From assembly GCA_031549665.1 (NCBI GenBank), contig JAVBPJ010000020.1:1-32353 (forward strand): a DNA stretch of 32,353 nucleotides, written 5' to 3'. Positions 1 through 6,894 of this stretch are shown piece by piece. The stretch comes from Rikenella sp031549665 (GTDB lineage Bacteria; Bacteroidota; Bacteroidia; Bacteroidales; Rikenellaceae). Within the stretch, counting starts at the first letter, position 1. Each line of letters starts with the position of its first letter. The notes below the pieces were generated by a model, which worked only from the letters and a program-made list of their open reading frames with translations, made no database searches and was not told where the DNA came from. Made by a program: the position numbers and the translations under genes.

Positions 1-1299
1 AAATCACAACGCACTCCCTTAATTTATTCGCACACGCCTCGATGTGCCAGATATCTCAAAGATACAATTTTGAAAGCAAATCACAACAGACAGGGGCAAA
101 TTCTATTCTACAATACCGATGTGCCAGATATCTCAAAGATACAATTTTGAAAGCAAATCACAACACCTCAATCACATTATCGTCCTCTGCCACGGATGTG
201 CCAGATATCTCAAAGATACAATTTTGAAAGCAAATCACAACCGCGACCTCGAGATCGAACATCAGAGGCAAGATGTGCCAGATATCTCAAAGATACAATT
301 TTGAAAGCAAATCACAACCAGCGCCACCGACATAGCATCCGAAACCGGGATGTGCCAGATATCTCAAAGATACAATTTTGAAAGCAAATCACAACCTGGA
401 AGTGCTACTTCGAAAACGACGGCGGGATGTGCCAGATATCTCAAAGATACAATTTTGAAAGCAAATCACAACCTTGGAGTACGCCGAAGCTCATCCGCTC
501 TTGATGTGCCAGATATCTCAAAGATACAATTTTGAAAGCAAATCACAACTCGCTGGACGGGGAAACCAAAAATCAGAAGGATGTGCCAGATATCTCAAAG
601 ATACAATTTTGAAAGCAAATCACAACAGGATCCAGGAGCGGAGATTTTCACTCTCGGATGTGCCAGATATCTCAAAGATACAATTTTGAAAGCAAATCAC
701 AACCTCGAAGTAGGCCAGTCCGTAGTTATCCGAGATGTGCCAGATATCTCAAAGATACAATTTTGAAAGCAAATCACAACCATATTCTGCACAATCATGG
801 CTTTATCGAGGATGTGCCAGATATCTCAAAGATACAATTTTGAAAGCAAATCACAACGTAATCGGTGATTGACGTGTTTTGGAACTTGATGTGCCAGATA
901 TCTCAAAGATACAATTTTGAAAGCAAATCACAACAACTAACCAATATGCGGTCGGAAGAGGGTAGATGTGCCAGATATCTCAAAGATACAATTTTGAAAG
1001 CAAATCACAACAGTAATCTTGTCGATTCGCCCATCCCGGAGATGTGCCAGATATCTCAAAGATACAATTTTGAAAGCAAATCACAACTGTATGAGGCGTA
1101 CGGATGGGACGCAGGTAGATGTGCCAGATATCTCAAAGATACAATTTTGAAAGCAAATCACAACCGGGACGACAACTCGGCCTTCTCATTGCAAGATGTG
1201 CCAGATATCTCAAAGATACAATTTTGAAAGCAAATCACAACTTGCACAGGCGTTTGGCCAGCGCGTGATCCGATGTGCCAGATATCTCAAAGATACAAT
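1..1299 (-). CRISPR. CRISPR array, 47-nt repeats, type II-C-like (left part outside window)
   Basis: The array holds 16 identical full repeats of 47 nt starting at 41, 118, 195, 272, 349, 426, 503, 580, 657, 734, 811, 888, 965, 1041, 1118 and 1195. Positions 1-10 are the end of another repeat, and a truncated repeat closes the array at 1272-1299. There are 17 visible spacers; all are 30 nt except 1012-1040, which is 29 nt. Read on the minus strand the repeat begins GTTGTGATTTGC, like the 47-nt repeats I recall from Bacteroides type II-C (Cas9) loci, so I infer minus-strand crRNA. No cas gene or tracrRNA anti-repeat is visible here; they would have to lie left of base 1. The spacers are all different from one another. 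Each repeat carries a Bacteroidota-type promoter motif on the minus strand. Array identity is certain; the subtype is inferred from the repeat alone. Confidence 0.98.
1272..1299 (-). repeat. Degenerate terminal CRISPR repeat
   Basis: The first 28 nt of the repeat are intact here; from base 1300 the sequence departs completely. This marks the end of the array that is normally the oldest and does not gain spacers, so the acquisition end should lie left of the window. On the minus strand this truncated unit sits upstream of all spacers. It keeps the TATCTTTG box (1288-1295) but has lost the GTTG end of the repeat. Confidence 0.9.
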
Positions 1300-1318
1300 C
1301 TTGCCGCTTCCTTGGTGC

Positions 1319-1340
1319 CCGGCCCCTCATTTGTGAGGGT
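1319..1340. other. Small hairpin between CRISPR array and flavodoxin gene
   Basis: The motif CCCTCA-TTTG-TGAGGG forms a perfect 6-bp stem with a 4-nt loop. No T-run follows on either strand, so it is not a convincing intrinsic terminator. Apart from this and the flavodoxin promoter, the gap 1300-1424 shows nothing I can name. Confidence 0.4.
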
Positions 1341-1371
1341 CTTCGTCGGCGATTTTCCCTATTAATGGGGA

Positions 1372-1402
1372 TTTCGGCGGCGGCGCGTAGGTCCTACTTT
1401 TG
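1372..1402 (+). promoter_or_regulatory. Promoter of flavodoxin gene
   Basis: The -7 box TACTTTTG (1395-1402) fits TAnnTTTG exactly. TTTC (1372-1375), 19 nt upstream, matches three of four bases of the -33 box TTTG. A short inverted repeat, CACAAG-TAAAA-CTTGTG, lies between the box and the start codon at 1425. Confidence 0.65.
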
Positions 1403-1424
1403 CCACAAGTAAAAACTTGTGATT

Positions 1425-1922
1425 ATGAAAATTGGCATCTTCTACGGCAGCACCATGGGCAATACCGAAAATATTGCCGGACAAATCGCCGAAAAATTGG
1501 GCGTTTCGAGCGCTGACCTGCACAACGTGGCCGATAGCACGGCCGCTCAAACCGCCGGATACGACCTCTTGCTTCTGGGCTCTTCGACCTGGGGAGCCGG
1601 AGAACTGCAAGACGACTGGTACGACTTTCTCGCAGCCCTGAAAAACGAATCCCTAAGCGGGAAAAAGGTGGCTTTGTTTGGCTGCGGGGATTCGGGCGGA
1701 TACCCCGATACCTTCTGCGACGCTGTCGGCATCATTTACGACGACCTGGCCGCAACCGGCTGTGCCTTTGTCGGCGCGATGGATTCGGCGGGTTATGGCT
1801 CCACCTCGTCGGCCATTTGCCGGGCGGGAAAGTTCGTCGGGCTAGCCATCGACGAATCGGATTCGGACGGCGCAAACCGCGCCCGCCTGGACGAGTGGGT
1901 GGCTCTCGTTAAAAACGCATAG
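1425..1922 (+). CDS. fldA: Flavodoxin
   Basis: This is a 165-residue long-chain flavodoxin, a soluble FMN-binding electron carrier that replaces ferredoxin in low-potential redox reactions. The N-terminus MKIGIFYGSTMGNTE contains the phosphate-binding loop (T/S-x-T-G-N-T type, here GSTMGNTE), and a GSSTWGAGELQDDW stretch around residue 50 gives the Trp-bearing FMN loop. The GCGDSGGYPDTFCDA segment and a long-chain insertion follow, as in FldA. A GTG six bases upstream (1419) is in frame, but ATG 1425 gives the usual N-terminus. The gene is followed after 4 nt by a DUF2023 gene, a pairing common in Bacteroidales, so the two are probably co-transcribed. Flavodoxins are often induced when iron is scarce; no binding site for an iron regulator is evident. 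Confidence 0.95.
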   Translation: MKIGIFYGSTMGNTENIAGQIAEKLGVSSADLHNVADSTAAQTAGYDLLLLGSSTWGAGELQDDWYDFLAALKNESLSGKKVALFGCGDSGGYPDTFCDAVGIIYDDLAATGCAFVGAMDSAGYGSTSSAICRAGKFVGLAIDESDSDGANRARLDEWVALVKNA

Positions 1923-1926
1923 TGCC

Positions 1927-2292
1927 GTGGCTGCCTCCGAACTTCTCCACCCGGGCGACCTGAAGCTATTCATGCACCAGATCTACGAATTCAAAAAAGG
2001 AGTTCGCAACCTGATCCTGTGTACCATGTGCGGCACCTGCGCCGAAATCGTGTGCGAACGCCTGCGCCGGCAGGGGATCGACTACCTGCTGCAAGAGGTG
2101 GCTGCCGGAAAGGTAAACCTCTATTTCGGAAAACGCGCCTGCCTTGAGGCCATCCGCACCTTTGTGGACAAGCCGCTCAATCGGCTGACGCCCGAGGAGG
2201 ATTTCATGCTCGGCACGCTGCTGGGCTATGACCTGACCCGGCAGTGCGAACGTTTTTGCCAACGAAAAGAACGGCACCTGTCGTTCACCTGA
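1927..2292 (+). CDS. DUF2023 family protein
   Basis: This is a 121-residue protein that I recognise as DUF2023 from the N-terminal pattern DLKLFMHQIYEFKKGVRNL and the later GKVNLYFGKRACLEAIRTF. The family is small, has no proven function and usually sits beside a flavodoxin gene, as here. The start chosen is GTG 1927, because it includes the DLKLF segment conserved in the family; ATG 1972 would remove it. The gene begins 4 nt after the flavodoxin stop, so translation is probably coupled. Four cysteines cluster in LCTMCGTCAEIVC, which might bind a metal or cluster, but this is only a suggestion from the sequence. No signal peptide or membrane segment is present. A role in flavodoxin maturation or use is inferred from neighbourhood only. 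Confidence 0.85.
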   Translation: MAASELLHPGDLKLFMHQIYEFKKGVRNLILCTMCGTCAEIVCERLRRQGIDYLLQEVAAGKVNLYFGKRACLEAIRTFVDKPLNRLTPEEDFMLGTLLGYDLTRQCERFCQRKERHLSFT

Positions 2293-2398
2293 TGCCAAAC
2301 TCTTGCGACCGGGGGAGTATAAAAATTCCGAACGCCAACAGGGGCGCAATAAGGACAGCTATACGGTATATACTTTCATTACTAAATCGACAGGAGTC

Positions 2399-2436
2399 AA
2401 AAAACCTGCGCTCCACTAAAAACAGAAGAGCGCAGG
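2399..2436 (-). terminator. Intrinsic terminator of the small membrane protein gene
   Basis: A perfect 9-bp stem, CCTGCGCTC (2405-2413) with GAGCGCAGG (2428-2436), is followed on the minus strand by six T residues (2404-2399). It lies 26 nt past the stop of the minus-strand gene at 2462, which supports that gene being transcribed. The rest of 2293-2461 shows nothing else recognisable. Confidence 0.8.
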
Positions 2437-2461
2437 AGAAGGTGAGTTGGAAAGAGGCTAT

Positions 2462-2734
2462 TTATACCGATCGCATTATGATGTTTGCGATCAGTATAGC
2501 TACAGCCACGGCTGCGATGACGATCATGCAACCTTTCAGAATTTTTTTCCATTTCTCAGATTTAATGTAATAGGTAGACGCCACCCTGAGAATGGTTATT
2601 GCCGATACGCAAACGAGAGGGAATAAGGATTCGAAGTCGGGTTTTTTGAGGATAAACCAGGCGAATAATGGCATAATCACTATGATACCTGACAAAATGA
2701 GGTCTTTTTTCTTTTTGCTTTTGTTGTCTTCCAT
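2462..2734 (-). CDS. Small hypothetical membrane protein
   Basis: This 90-residue protein has no family I recognise. It starts with a short Lys-rich cytoplasmic stretch (MEDNKSKKKKDL). Three hydrophobic segments follow, at about residues 12-29, 36-55 and 66-88. The positive N-terminus suggests an N-in orientation. The region from about 2300 to 3060 is visibly more AT-rich than its neighbours and uses A/T-ending codons (AAA, ATT, GTT), unlike the C/G-ending codons of flanking genes, which suggests later acquisition. A well-formed terminator lies just downstream. No clear -7 box precedes the ATG. It could be a small inner-membrane accessory or stress protein; nothing in the sequence says which. 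Confidence 0.6.
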   Translation of the reverse strand: MEDNKSKKKKDLILSGIIVIMPLFAWFILKKPDFESLFPLVCVSAITILRVASTYYIKSEKWKKILKGCMIVIAAVAVAILIANIIMRSV

Positions 2735-3119
2735 TTTCAGGTATTTTGCTTGAAAAGCACTGAATTAGTTGCAAATTCAACAAAGGCTCCGAGGCAATTA
2801 TACGCCGATGCGCTCTGTGTTTTTTGAATCCGGGGGGGTGATAGAATTATTTCTACGACAAATGTAACTGATTTTTCCGTTAATTATCCTGTTTTAAGCA
2901 ATAAAAATTGCCCCTGTTTTTTATGCGCTGAATTTTCCTGACGATAAACAACAACGAGAAGCAGGCGCAGGCCAAAGAAGATTTTCCGGGATGGTTGTAA
3001 GAAGGCGGAGTGCGTTTAGGGTGCTCCGCCTTCATCGTTTCATCTCCCGAAAATTCGTACATTTGAAACATTCGCCTACTCCTTCATTACCCATACCTCC
3101 GGCAGACGTCTGACAGATT
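2735..3119. other. Intergenic region with perfect 10-bp hairpin and a promoter
   Basis: This 385-nt AT-rich gap contains a perfect stem, GAAGGCGGAG (3001-3010) with CTCCGCCTTC (3024-3033), and a 13-nt loop. The hairpin lacks a strong T-run but may end transcription from either side. A -7 box TACATTTG lies at 3058-3065, ahead of the DUF3788 gene. A reading frame on the minus strand at 2880-3071 runs through the hairpin and shows no protein-like features. Confidence 0.5.
3058..3065 (+). promoter_or_regulatory. -7 box upstream of DUF3788 gene
   Basis: TACATTTG matches TAnnTTTG exactly. No good TTTG is found 19-21 nt upstream (only ATCG). The start codon follows after 54 nt. Confidence 0.5.
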
Positions 3120-3539
3120 ATGGAAAAACCGATTTTACGCGACCCCGGCCAACAGCCCGACGACTCGCTGCTGGAAAAAACGCTCGGAAGCAGCTTCCGC
3201 CTCTACAAAAGCCTGCGGGAAACGCTCGCCCCCGACGGCGTAACGTTCGACTGGAACTACTACAAGGACGGCGGGGCATGGCTCTGCAAGGTAACCCGCA
3301 AGAAAAAGACCCTTTGCTGGATTTCGCCGTGGGAGGGGTCGTTCCGCGCCGGATTTTACTTCACCGAAAAACACGTTCCGGCAATTGCCGAACTCCCCAT
3401 TGCCGACGCGGTCAAAGAGGCCTTTTTCCGGGCGAAATCCATCGGGAAACTGATTCCGCTCTCCTTCACGATCGATGATGCTACAGCCGGCTTGGACGAC
3501 CTGTTGACGGTGGCGGCCTTTAAAAAAGAGCTGAAATAG
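3120..3539 (+). CDS. DUF3788 family protein
   Basis: This 139-residue soluble protein resembles DUF3788: a leading loop (ILRDPGQQPDDSLLEKTLG), a central FDWNYYKDGGAWLCKVTRKKKTLCWISPWEGSFRAGFYFTEKH-type core (about residues 41-83), and a C-terminal helical part. Members are small cytoplasmic proteins of unknown function, frequent in Bacteroidota and Firmicutes. The fold of the core is thought to resemble small-molecule or effector-binding domains; that is family lore and is not shown here. The gene stands alone between a promoter at 3058 and the acetyltransferase, whose start is 44 nt downstream in the same direction, so they may share a transcript. No signal peptide, membrane segment or catalytic motif is visible. 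ATG 3120 is the only sensible start. Confidence 0.8.
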   Translation: MEKPILRDPGQQPDDSLLEKTLGSSFRLYKSLRETLAPDGVTFDWNYYKDGGAWLCKVTRKKKTLCWISPWEGSFRAGFYFTEKHVPAIAELPIADAVKEAFFRAKSIGKLIPLSFTIDDATAGLDDLLTVAAFKKELK

Positions 3540-3583
3540 ACGCTGCCGGGACTTCCGCCCAGAAAACCGTTCCCCCGAATCCG

Positions 3584-4180
3584 ATGACCGAAAAAATGAC
3601 CGAAAAAGAGAAGGCCGCCGCCGGAATGTCCTACAACGGATTCCGCGACGACCAGTTGCGCCGCGAACGGCAGGCCGCCCAACGCCTGCTCGACCGCTAC
3701 AACCGCACGGGGCGCACGCGCCTGAAAAAACGCGAAAAAATATTGCGCAGCCTTGTCGGTCAATTGGGACAGGAATGCGTGGTGGAACAGCCGTTTTACT
3801 GCGATTTCGGCTACAACACCTCGATCGGCGATCACTTTTTCTCGAACGTCCACCTGGTGATCCTGGACTGCGCGCGGGTGACCATCGGCAACCACGTGTT
3901 CATCGGCCCCAACGTGGGCCTCTACACGGCCAGCCACCCTTTTGATGTCGAGGCGCGCAATCGGGGCGACGAGTCGGCCCACCCCATCACCATCGGCGAC
4001 AACGTCTGGATCGGCGGACACGTCTGCGTGATGCCCGGGGTAACCATCGGCAGCAACGCCGTGATCGGAGCCGGCAGCGTCGTTACGCGCGACATCCCCG
4101 ACGGCGTGCTGGCTTACGGCAACCCCTGCCGCGTGGTACGGTCGCTCCTGACCGAAACCGCCGGACCCGAAATCGGGTAG
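3584..4180 (+). CDS. Maltose O-acetyltransferase-like hexapeptide acetyltransferase
   Basis: This 198-residue trimeric left-handed beta-helix enzyme belongs to the MAA/GAT/NodL group and is expected to move an acetyl group from acetyl-CoA to a hydroxyl of a sugar. The N-terminal Mac domain (about residues 5-65) contains EKAAAGMSYNGFRDDQL. Hexapeptide repeats follow, such as VTIGNHVFIGPNVG and ITIGDNVWIGGHVCVMPG, ending in VLAYGNPCRVVR. His118 in TASHPFD is the likely catalytic histidine. The start could be ATG 3584 or ATG 3596; both precede the Mac domain and the sequence does not decide. It follows the DUF3788 gene by 44 nt and ends right at a hairpin terminator. The true acceptor sugar cannot be read from sequence; maltose is only the name-giving substrate of the family. 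Confidence 0.9.
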   Translation: MTEKMTEKEKAAAGMSYNGFRDDQLRRERQAAQRLLDRYNRTGRTRLKKREKILRSLVGQLGQECVVEQPFYCDFGYNTSIGDHFFSNVHLVILDCARVTIGNHVFIGPNVGLYTASHPFDVEARNRGDESAHPITIGDNVWIGGHVCVMPGVTIGSNAVIGAGSVVTRDIPDGVLAYGNPCRVVRSLLTETAGPEIG

Positions 4181-4182
4181 GC

Positions 4183-4223
4183 CCCGTTTTATTTTGGGGG
4201 CGACGTAATAAAACGGGCCGTTT
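4183..4223 (+). terminator. Terminator after acetyltransferase gene
   Basis: An 11-bp perfect stem, CCCGTTTTATT (4183-4193) with AATAAAACGGG (4207-4217), has a 13-nt G-rich loop, and GCCGTTTT follows. It begins two bases past the stop codon. The T-run is short, so termination may be partial. Confidence 0.55.
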
Positions 4224-4349
4224 TCGAAACCGCCGGAGCCTTTTAGGGGTGAAACAGGTCGATTAAATTTCTGCACTTCTTTGCGGGGAGTTAAAAAATG
4301 CCCCGGGGTTTTTGCGTGGGAGCCATGTAAGGAAGAATGCGAAAAATCG

Positions 4350-4357
4350 TACCTTTG
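4350..4357 (+). promoter_or_regulatory. -7 box of glycosidase-like gene
   Basis: TACCTTTG is a perfect TAnnTTTG box 65 nt before ATG 4423. No good -33 box is seen at the right distance. Confidence 0.55.
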
Positions 4358-4422
4358 AAGTTCGACCCGCGCCCCTTTGTGCGGCAAGTCCCCCAGCCCG
4401 TGCGGGTAAAACAACGAACGCT

Positions 4423-6894
4423 ATGGTACGATCACTTCTTTTCGCCTGTCTGGTCTTCGGCTCGATCCTCGGAACGAACGCGCAAACCCTTACGAACGGC
4501 CGCTGGAGGCTGGAGGCGGCCAGGAACGGCACCGTGTCGTCGTTGATGATCCACCGCGGCGGCGTGTGGGAGGGGGTCGCTTTCCAACAGGACAACTACG
4601 CGGGGGTCAGCTGGTACCTCGACCGGGGGGCCGCCCGCCCCGAACGGATCGCCCTGGCGCCCACCTATGAACCCTACCTGTTCAAGGGAACCAGGGAGGG
4701 GATCGACTACACGATCCGCTACCTGCTCGACGGCGAACGGTGGGTGGTCGAAGCCTCGATCACCAACAACGGCTCCGCGCCCTTCGAACCCCGGAAGGCG
4801 GGGCTGGTCTTCGGCCTGAGCAACTACATGGCCAGCTATCCGGCCTGGCAGAACATCTACTTTCCCACGATGCTCCGTGCCGAACGGAGCCATTTTTGGG
4901 GCTACCTGAGCACTCCGTCGGGCCGCATGCTGGCCATCGCCTCGCCCGATCCCATCGCCTCGTGGAGCCTCAATTACAACGTCGGTTACGGCAGCGGAGC
5001 GCCCGGACACCCCTTTTGGGGCCATCGGGTGTATACGTTCAACCTCGACCTGTTGTGCGCCGCGCCGCTACCGCCGCGCCACCCGCAGGCCAGCGCGTCG
5101 CTGGCTCCGGGCAAGACCCGCAGCTGGAAGATCGCCCTGCAAGACCTCCCCTCGCTCGACGCCCTGCCCGCCACCCTGTCGCAACTGGCGGCGGCCCCCT
5201 TCATCAAACTCGACCGCACCACGCTCGAACCGCTTGAACGGCTCGAAGCCGAGGTGGCGATCCCCGGCGACGAACCGGTACAAACCATCGTGATCACCCC
5301 CTCGGGAGCGCAACACACCTATCAGGGGAAACGGATCGCCCTCGACCAAACCGCCGAGCCGGGCCTCTACCGCATCGTCGCGCGGCAGGCCGACGGGCGG
5401 CAGAGCGAAGCTTTGGTACACGTCCGCCAGCCCTGGAGTTGGTACATGCAGCGGGCCGACGAGGCGGTACTCCGGTACACCCAGAAGGCGAGCTGGAATT
5501 GCGAAAACTGGTACGGTTTCTACACCGCCTACCTGGCGCAGTGCTATTTCCCCGATCCCGAGCGGCTGCGCGCCGTCGACGAACGGTTCGATTTGGTCAT
5601 CCCCCTGATGTTCGACACCGTGAGCGGAGCGCCGACCCTCCTGAAAGACCGCATCCAAAACAGTTCAACCACCCTGGGCATCTACGTCGACCGTTACCGC
5701 GCCACGGGCAACCTGCGCGATTTGGAGCGTGCGGCCGGCACCGCCGACTGGATCATCGACAATGCGCAGGCGGCCGACGGGTCGTACCGGCGCGGAAAAA
5801 CCCACTACACCAGCGTGATCTACGTGGCGAAAAGCATCATGGAACTCTACCGGCAGGAACGCGTGCTGGCTTTTCCGGCCAAAGGGGAAGCCCGTCCGGA
5901 CACCCCCCTGTGGCGCGAACGCTACGAGCGGCACTACGCCTCGGTCAAACGGGCCATCGACCAGTTGATGCTCGGCCAGTCGGCCATCGACACCGAGGGA
6001 GAACTCACCTTCGAGGACGGGATGATCTCCTGCACCGCGTTGCAGATCGCCGCTTTCGCCCTCGACCAGCAAGACCCCGTTGAACAGAAACGCTACGCCG
6101 ACGTGGCGGCGCAACTGCTCGACAACCACGCCTGCCTGACCCAGATGGCCGTGCCCGACGCGCGGATGCGGGGCGGCACGCTCCGTTTCTGGGAGGCGCA
6201 GTACGACGTGATGATGGGAAACAACATGCTCACCTCGCCGCACGGATGGACCTCGTGGCGCACCTATGCCACCTACTACATGTACCTGCTTACCGGCAAG
6301 GAGGCGTGGCTCCGCCAGACCATGGACGCCCTGGGAAGCTGCGTGCAGGTGATCGACGGGCAGAGTGGCAAACTGCGCTGGGCCTTTGTGGTCGACCCGC
6401 AAGTGCGTACGGTGCAAAGTTCGGCCAATTTCCCCGGCACCTCGCCCGATACGTACAACGCCAACCAGTTCAAGGCCGAAGAGGGGCCGGTACGTCCCGT
6501 GGTGATCGGCGAACAGTACGTCGACATGGTAGCCGACTGGTTTTATGCCAACACGTCGGACAACGACGTCCACGAACATTTCAAGTGCCTGGAAGAGGTA
6601 ACCCTGGCCTCGTGCTATGTGGTGCAGCGCATGGAAGGCACGCAGGCCGGCTACAACTGCCGCGTCGAGTCGAGCGGGGGGAAACTCGGGTTGGTGATGC
6701 TGGACGTTTATCCCTCCGAGGAGGTGGTCTCGCGCGTGCACGTCAACCTCCATTACCCCACCCAAGTGAGGGTGCGTTGGGCTGATGGGAAAACGCAGTC
6801 CGCACGATTCCCCGCCGGAATGTACTGGATCGAGCGCACCCAACCTGCCGGGCAGGGCGGCCTGATCAAAAAAGTATTCGGAAGCAGAAACTAA
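4423..6894 (+). CDS. Secreted six-hairpin (alpha/alpha-toroid) glycosidase-like protein
   Basis: This 823-residue exported protein has a signal peptide, MVRSLLFACLVFGSILGTNA, cleaved near residue 20. About residues 22-270 look beta-rich, like the N-terminal sandwich of polysaccharide-degrading enzymes. A small Ig-like stretch lies near 280-340. From about 345 the helical pattern of a six-hairpin toroid begins: NCENWYGFYTAYLAQCYF, then GIYVDRYRATGNLRDLERA and WIIDNAQAADGSYRRGKTHY. It continues with conserved aromatic and acidic residues (FEDGMISCTALQIAAFAL, YDVMMGNNMLTSPHGW). A terminal beta segment closes it (DVYPSEEVVSRVHVNLHYP). The function is probably cleavage of a complex glycan in the periplasm or outside the cell; I cannot assign a GH family or substrate. 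A longer in-frame start at 4312 is rejected because it lies before the promoter and hides the signal peptide. Its stop overlaps the end of mutY by 4 bp, tail-to-tail. Confidence 0.65.
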   Translation: MVRSLLFACLVFGSILGTNAQTLTNGRWRLEAARNGTVSSLMIHRGGVWEGVAFQQDNYAGVSWYLDRGAARPERIALAPTYEPYLFKGTREGIDYTIRYLLDGERWVVEASITNNGSAPFEPRKAGLVFGLSNYMASYPAWQNIYFPTMLRAERSHFWGYLSTPSGRMLAIASPDPIASWSLNYNVGYGSGAPGHPFWGHRVYTFNLDLLCAAPLPPRHPQASASLAPGKTRSWKIALQDLPSLDALPATLSQLAAAPFIKLDRTTLEPLERLEAEVAIPGDEPVQTIVITPSGAQHTYQGKRIALDQTAEPGLYRIVARQADGRQSEALVHVRQPWSWYMQRADEAVLRYTQKASWNCENWYGFYTAYLAQCYFPDPERLRAVDERFDLVIPLMFDTVSGAPTLLKDRIQNSSTTLGIYVDRYRATGNLRDLERAAGTADWIIDNAQAADGSYRRGKTHYTSVIYVAKSIMELYRQERVLAFPAKGEARPDTPLWRERYERHYASVKRAIDQLMLGQSAIDTEGELTFEDGMISCTALQIAAFALDQQDPVEQKRYADVAAQLLDNHACLTQMAVPDARMRGGTLRFWEAQYDVMMGNNMLTSPHGWTSWRTYATYYMYLLTGKEAWLRQTMDALGSCVQVIDGQSGKLRWAFVVDPQVRTVQSSANFPGTSPDTYNANQFKAEEGPVRPVVIGEQYVDMVADWFYANTSDNDVHEHFKCLEEVTLASCYVVQRMEGTQAGYNCRVESSGGKLGLVMLDVYPSEEVVSRVHVNLHYPTQVRVRWADGKTQSARFPAGMYWIERTQPAGQGGLIKKVFGSRN

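Noticed and set aside
42..1227. Chains of short reading frames through the CRISPR array
   Set aside because: They arise because the repeat contains ATG and an open frame; the same residues repeat with the array period, which is not protein coding.
1300..1424. tracrRNA next to the array
   Set aside because: No segment complementary to the repeat is present here; a tracrRNA would have to lie outside the window.
2880..3071. 63-codon minus-strand frame
   Set aside because: It crosses a perfect hairpin and has no family, signal or promoter; noise is more likely.
4312..4422. N-terminal extension of the glycosidase-like gene from TTG 4312
   Set aside because: It precedes the -7 box at 4350 and would bury the signal peptide that begins at ATG 4423.
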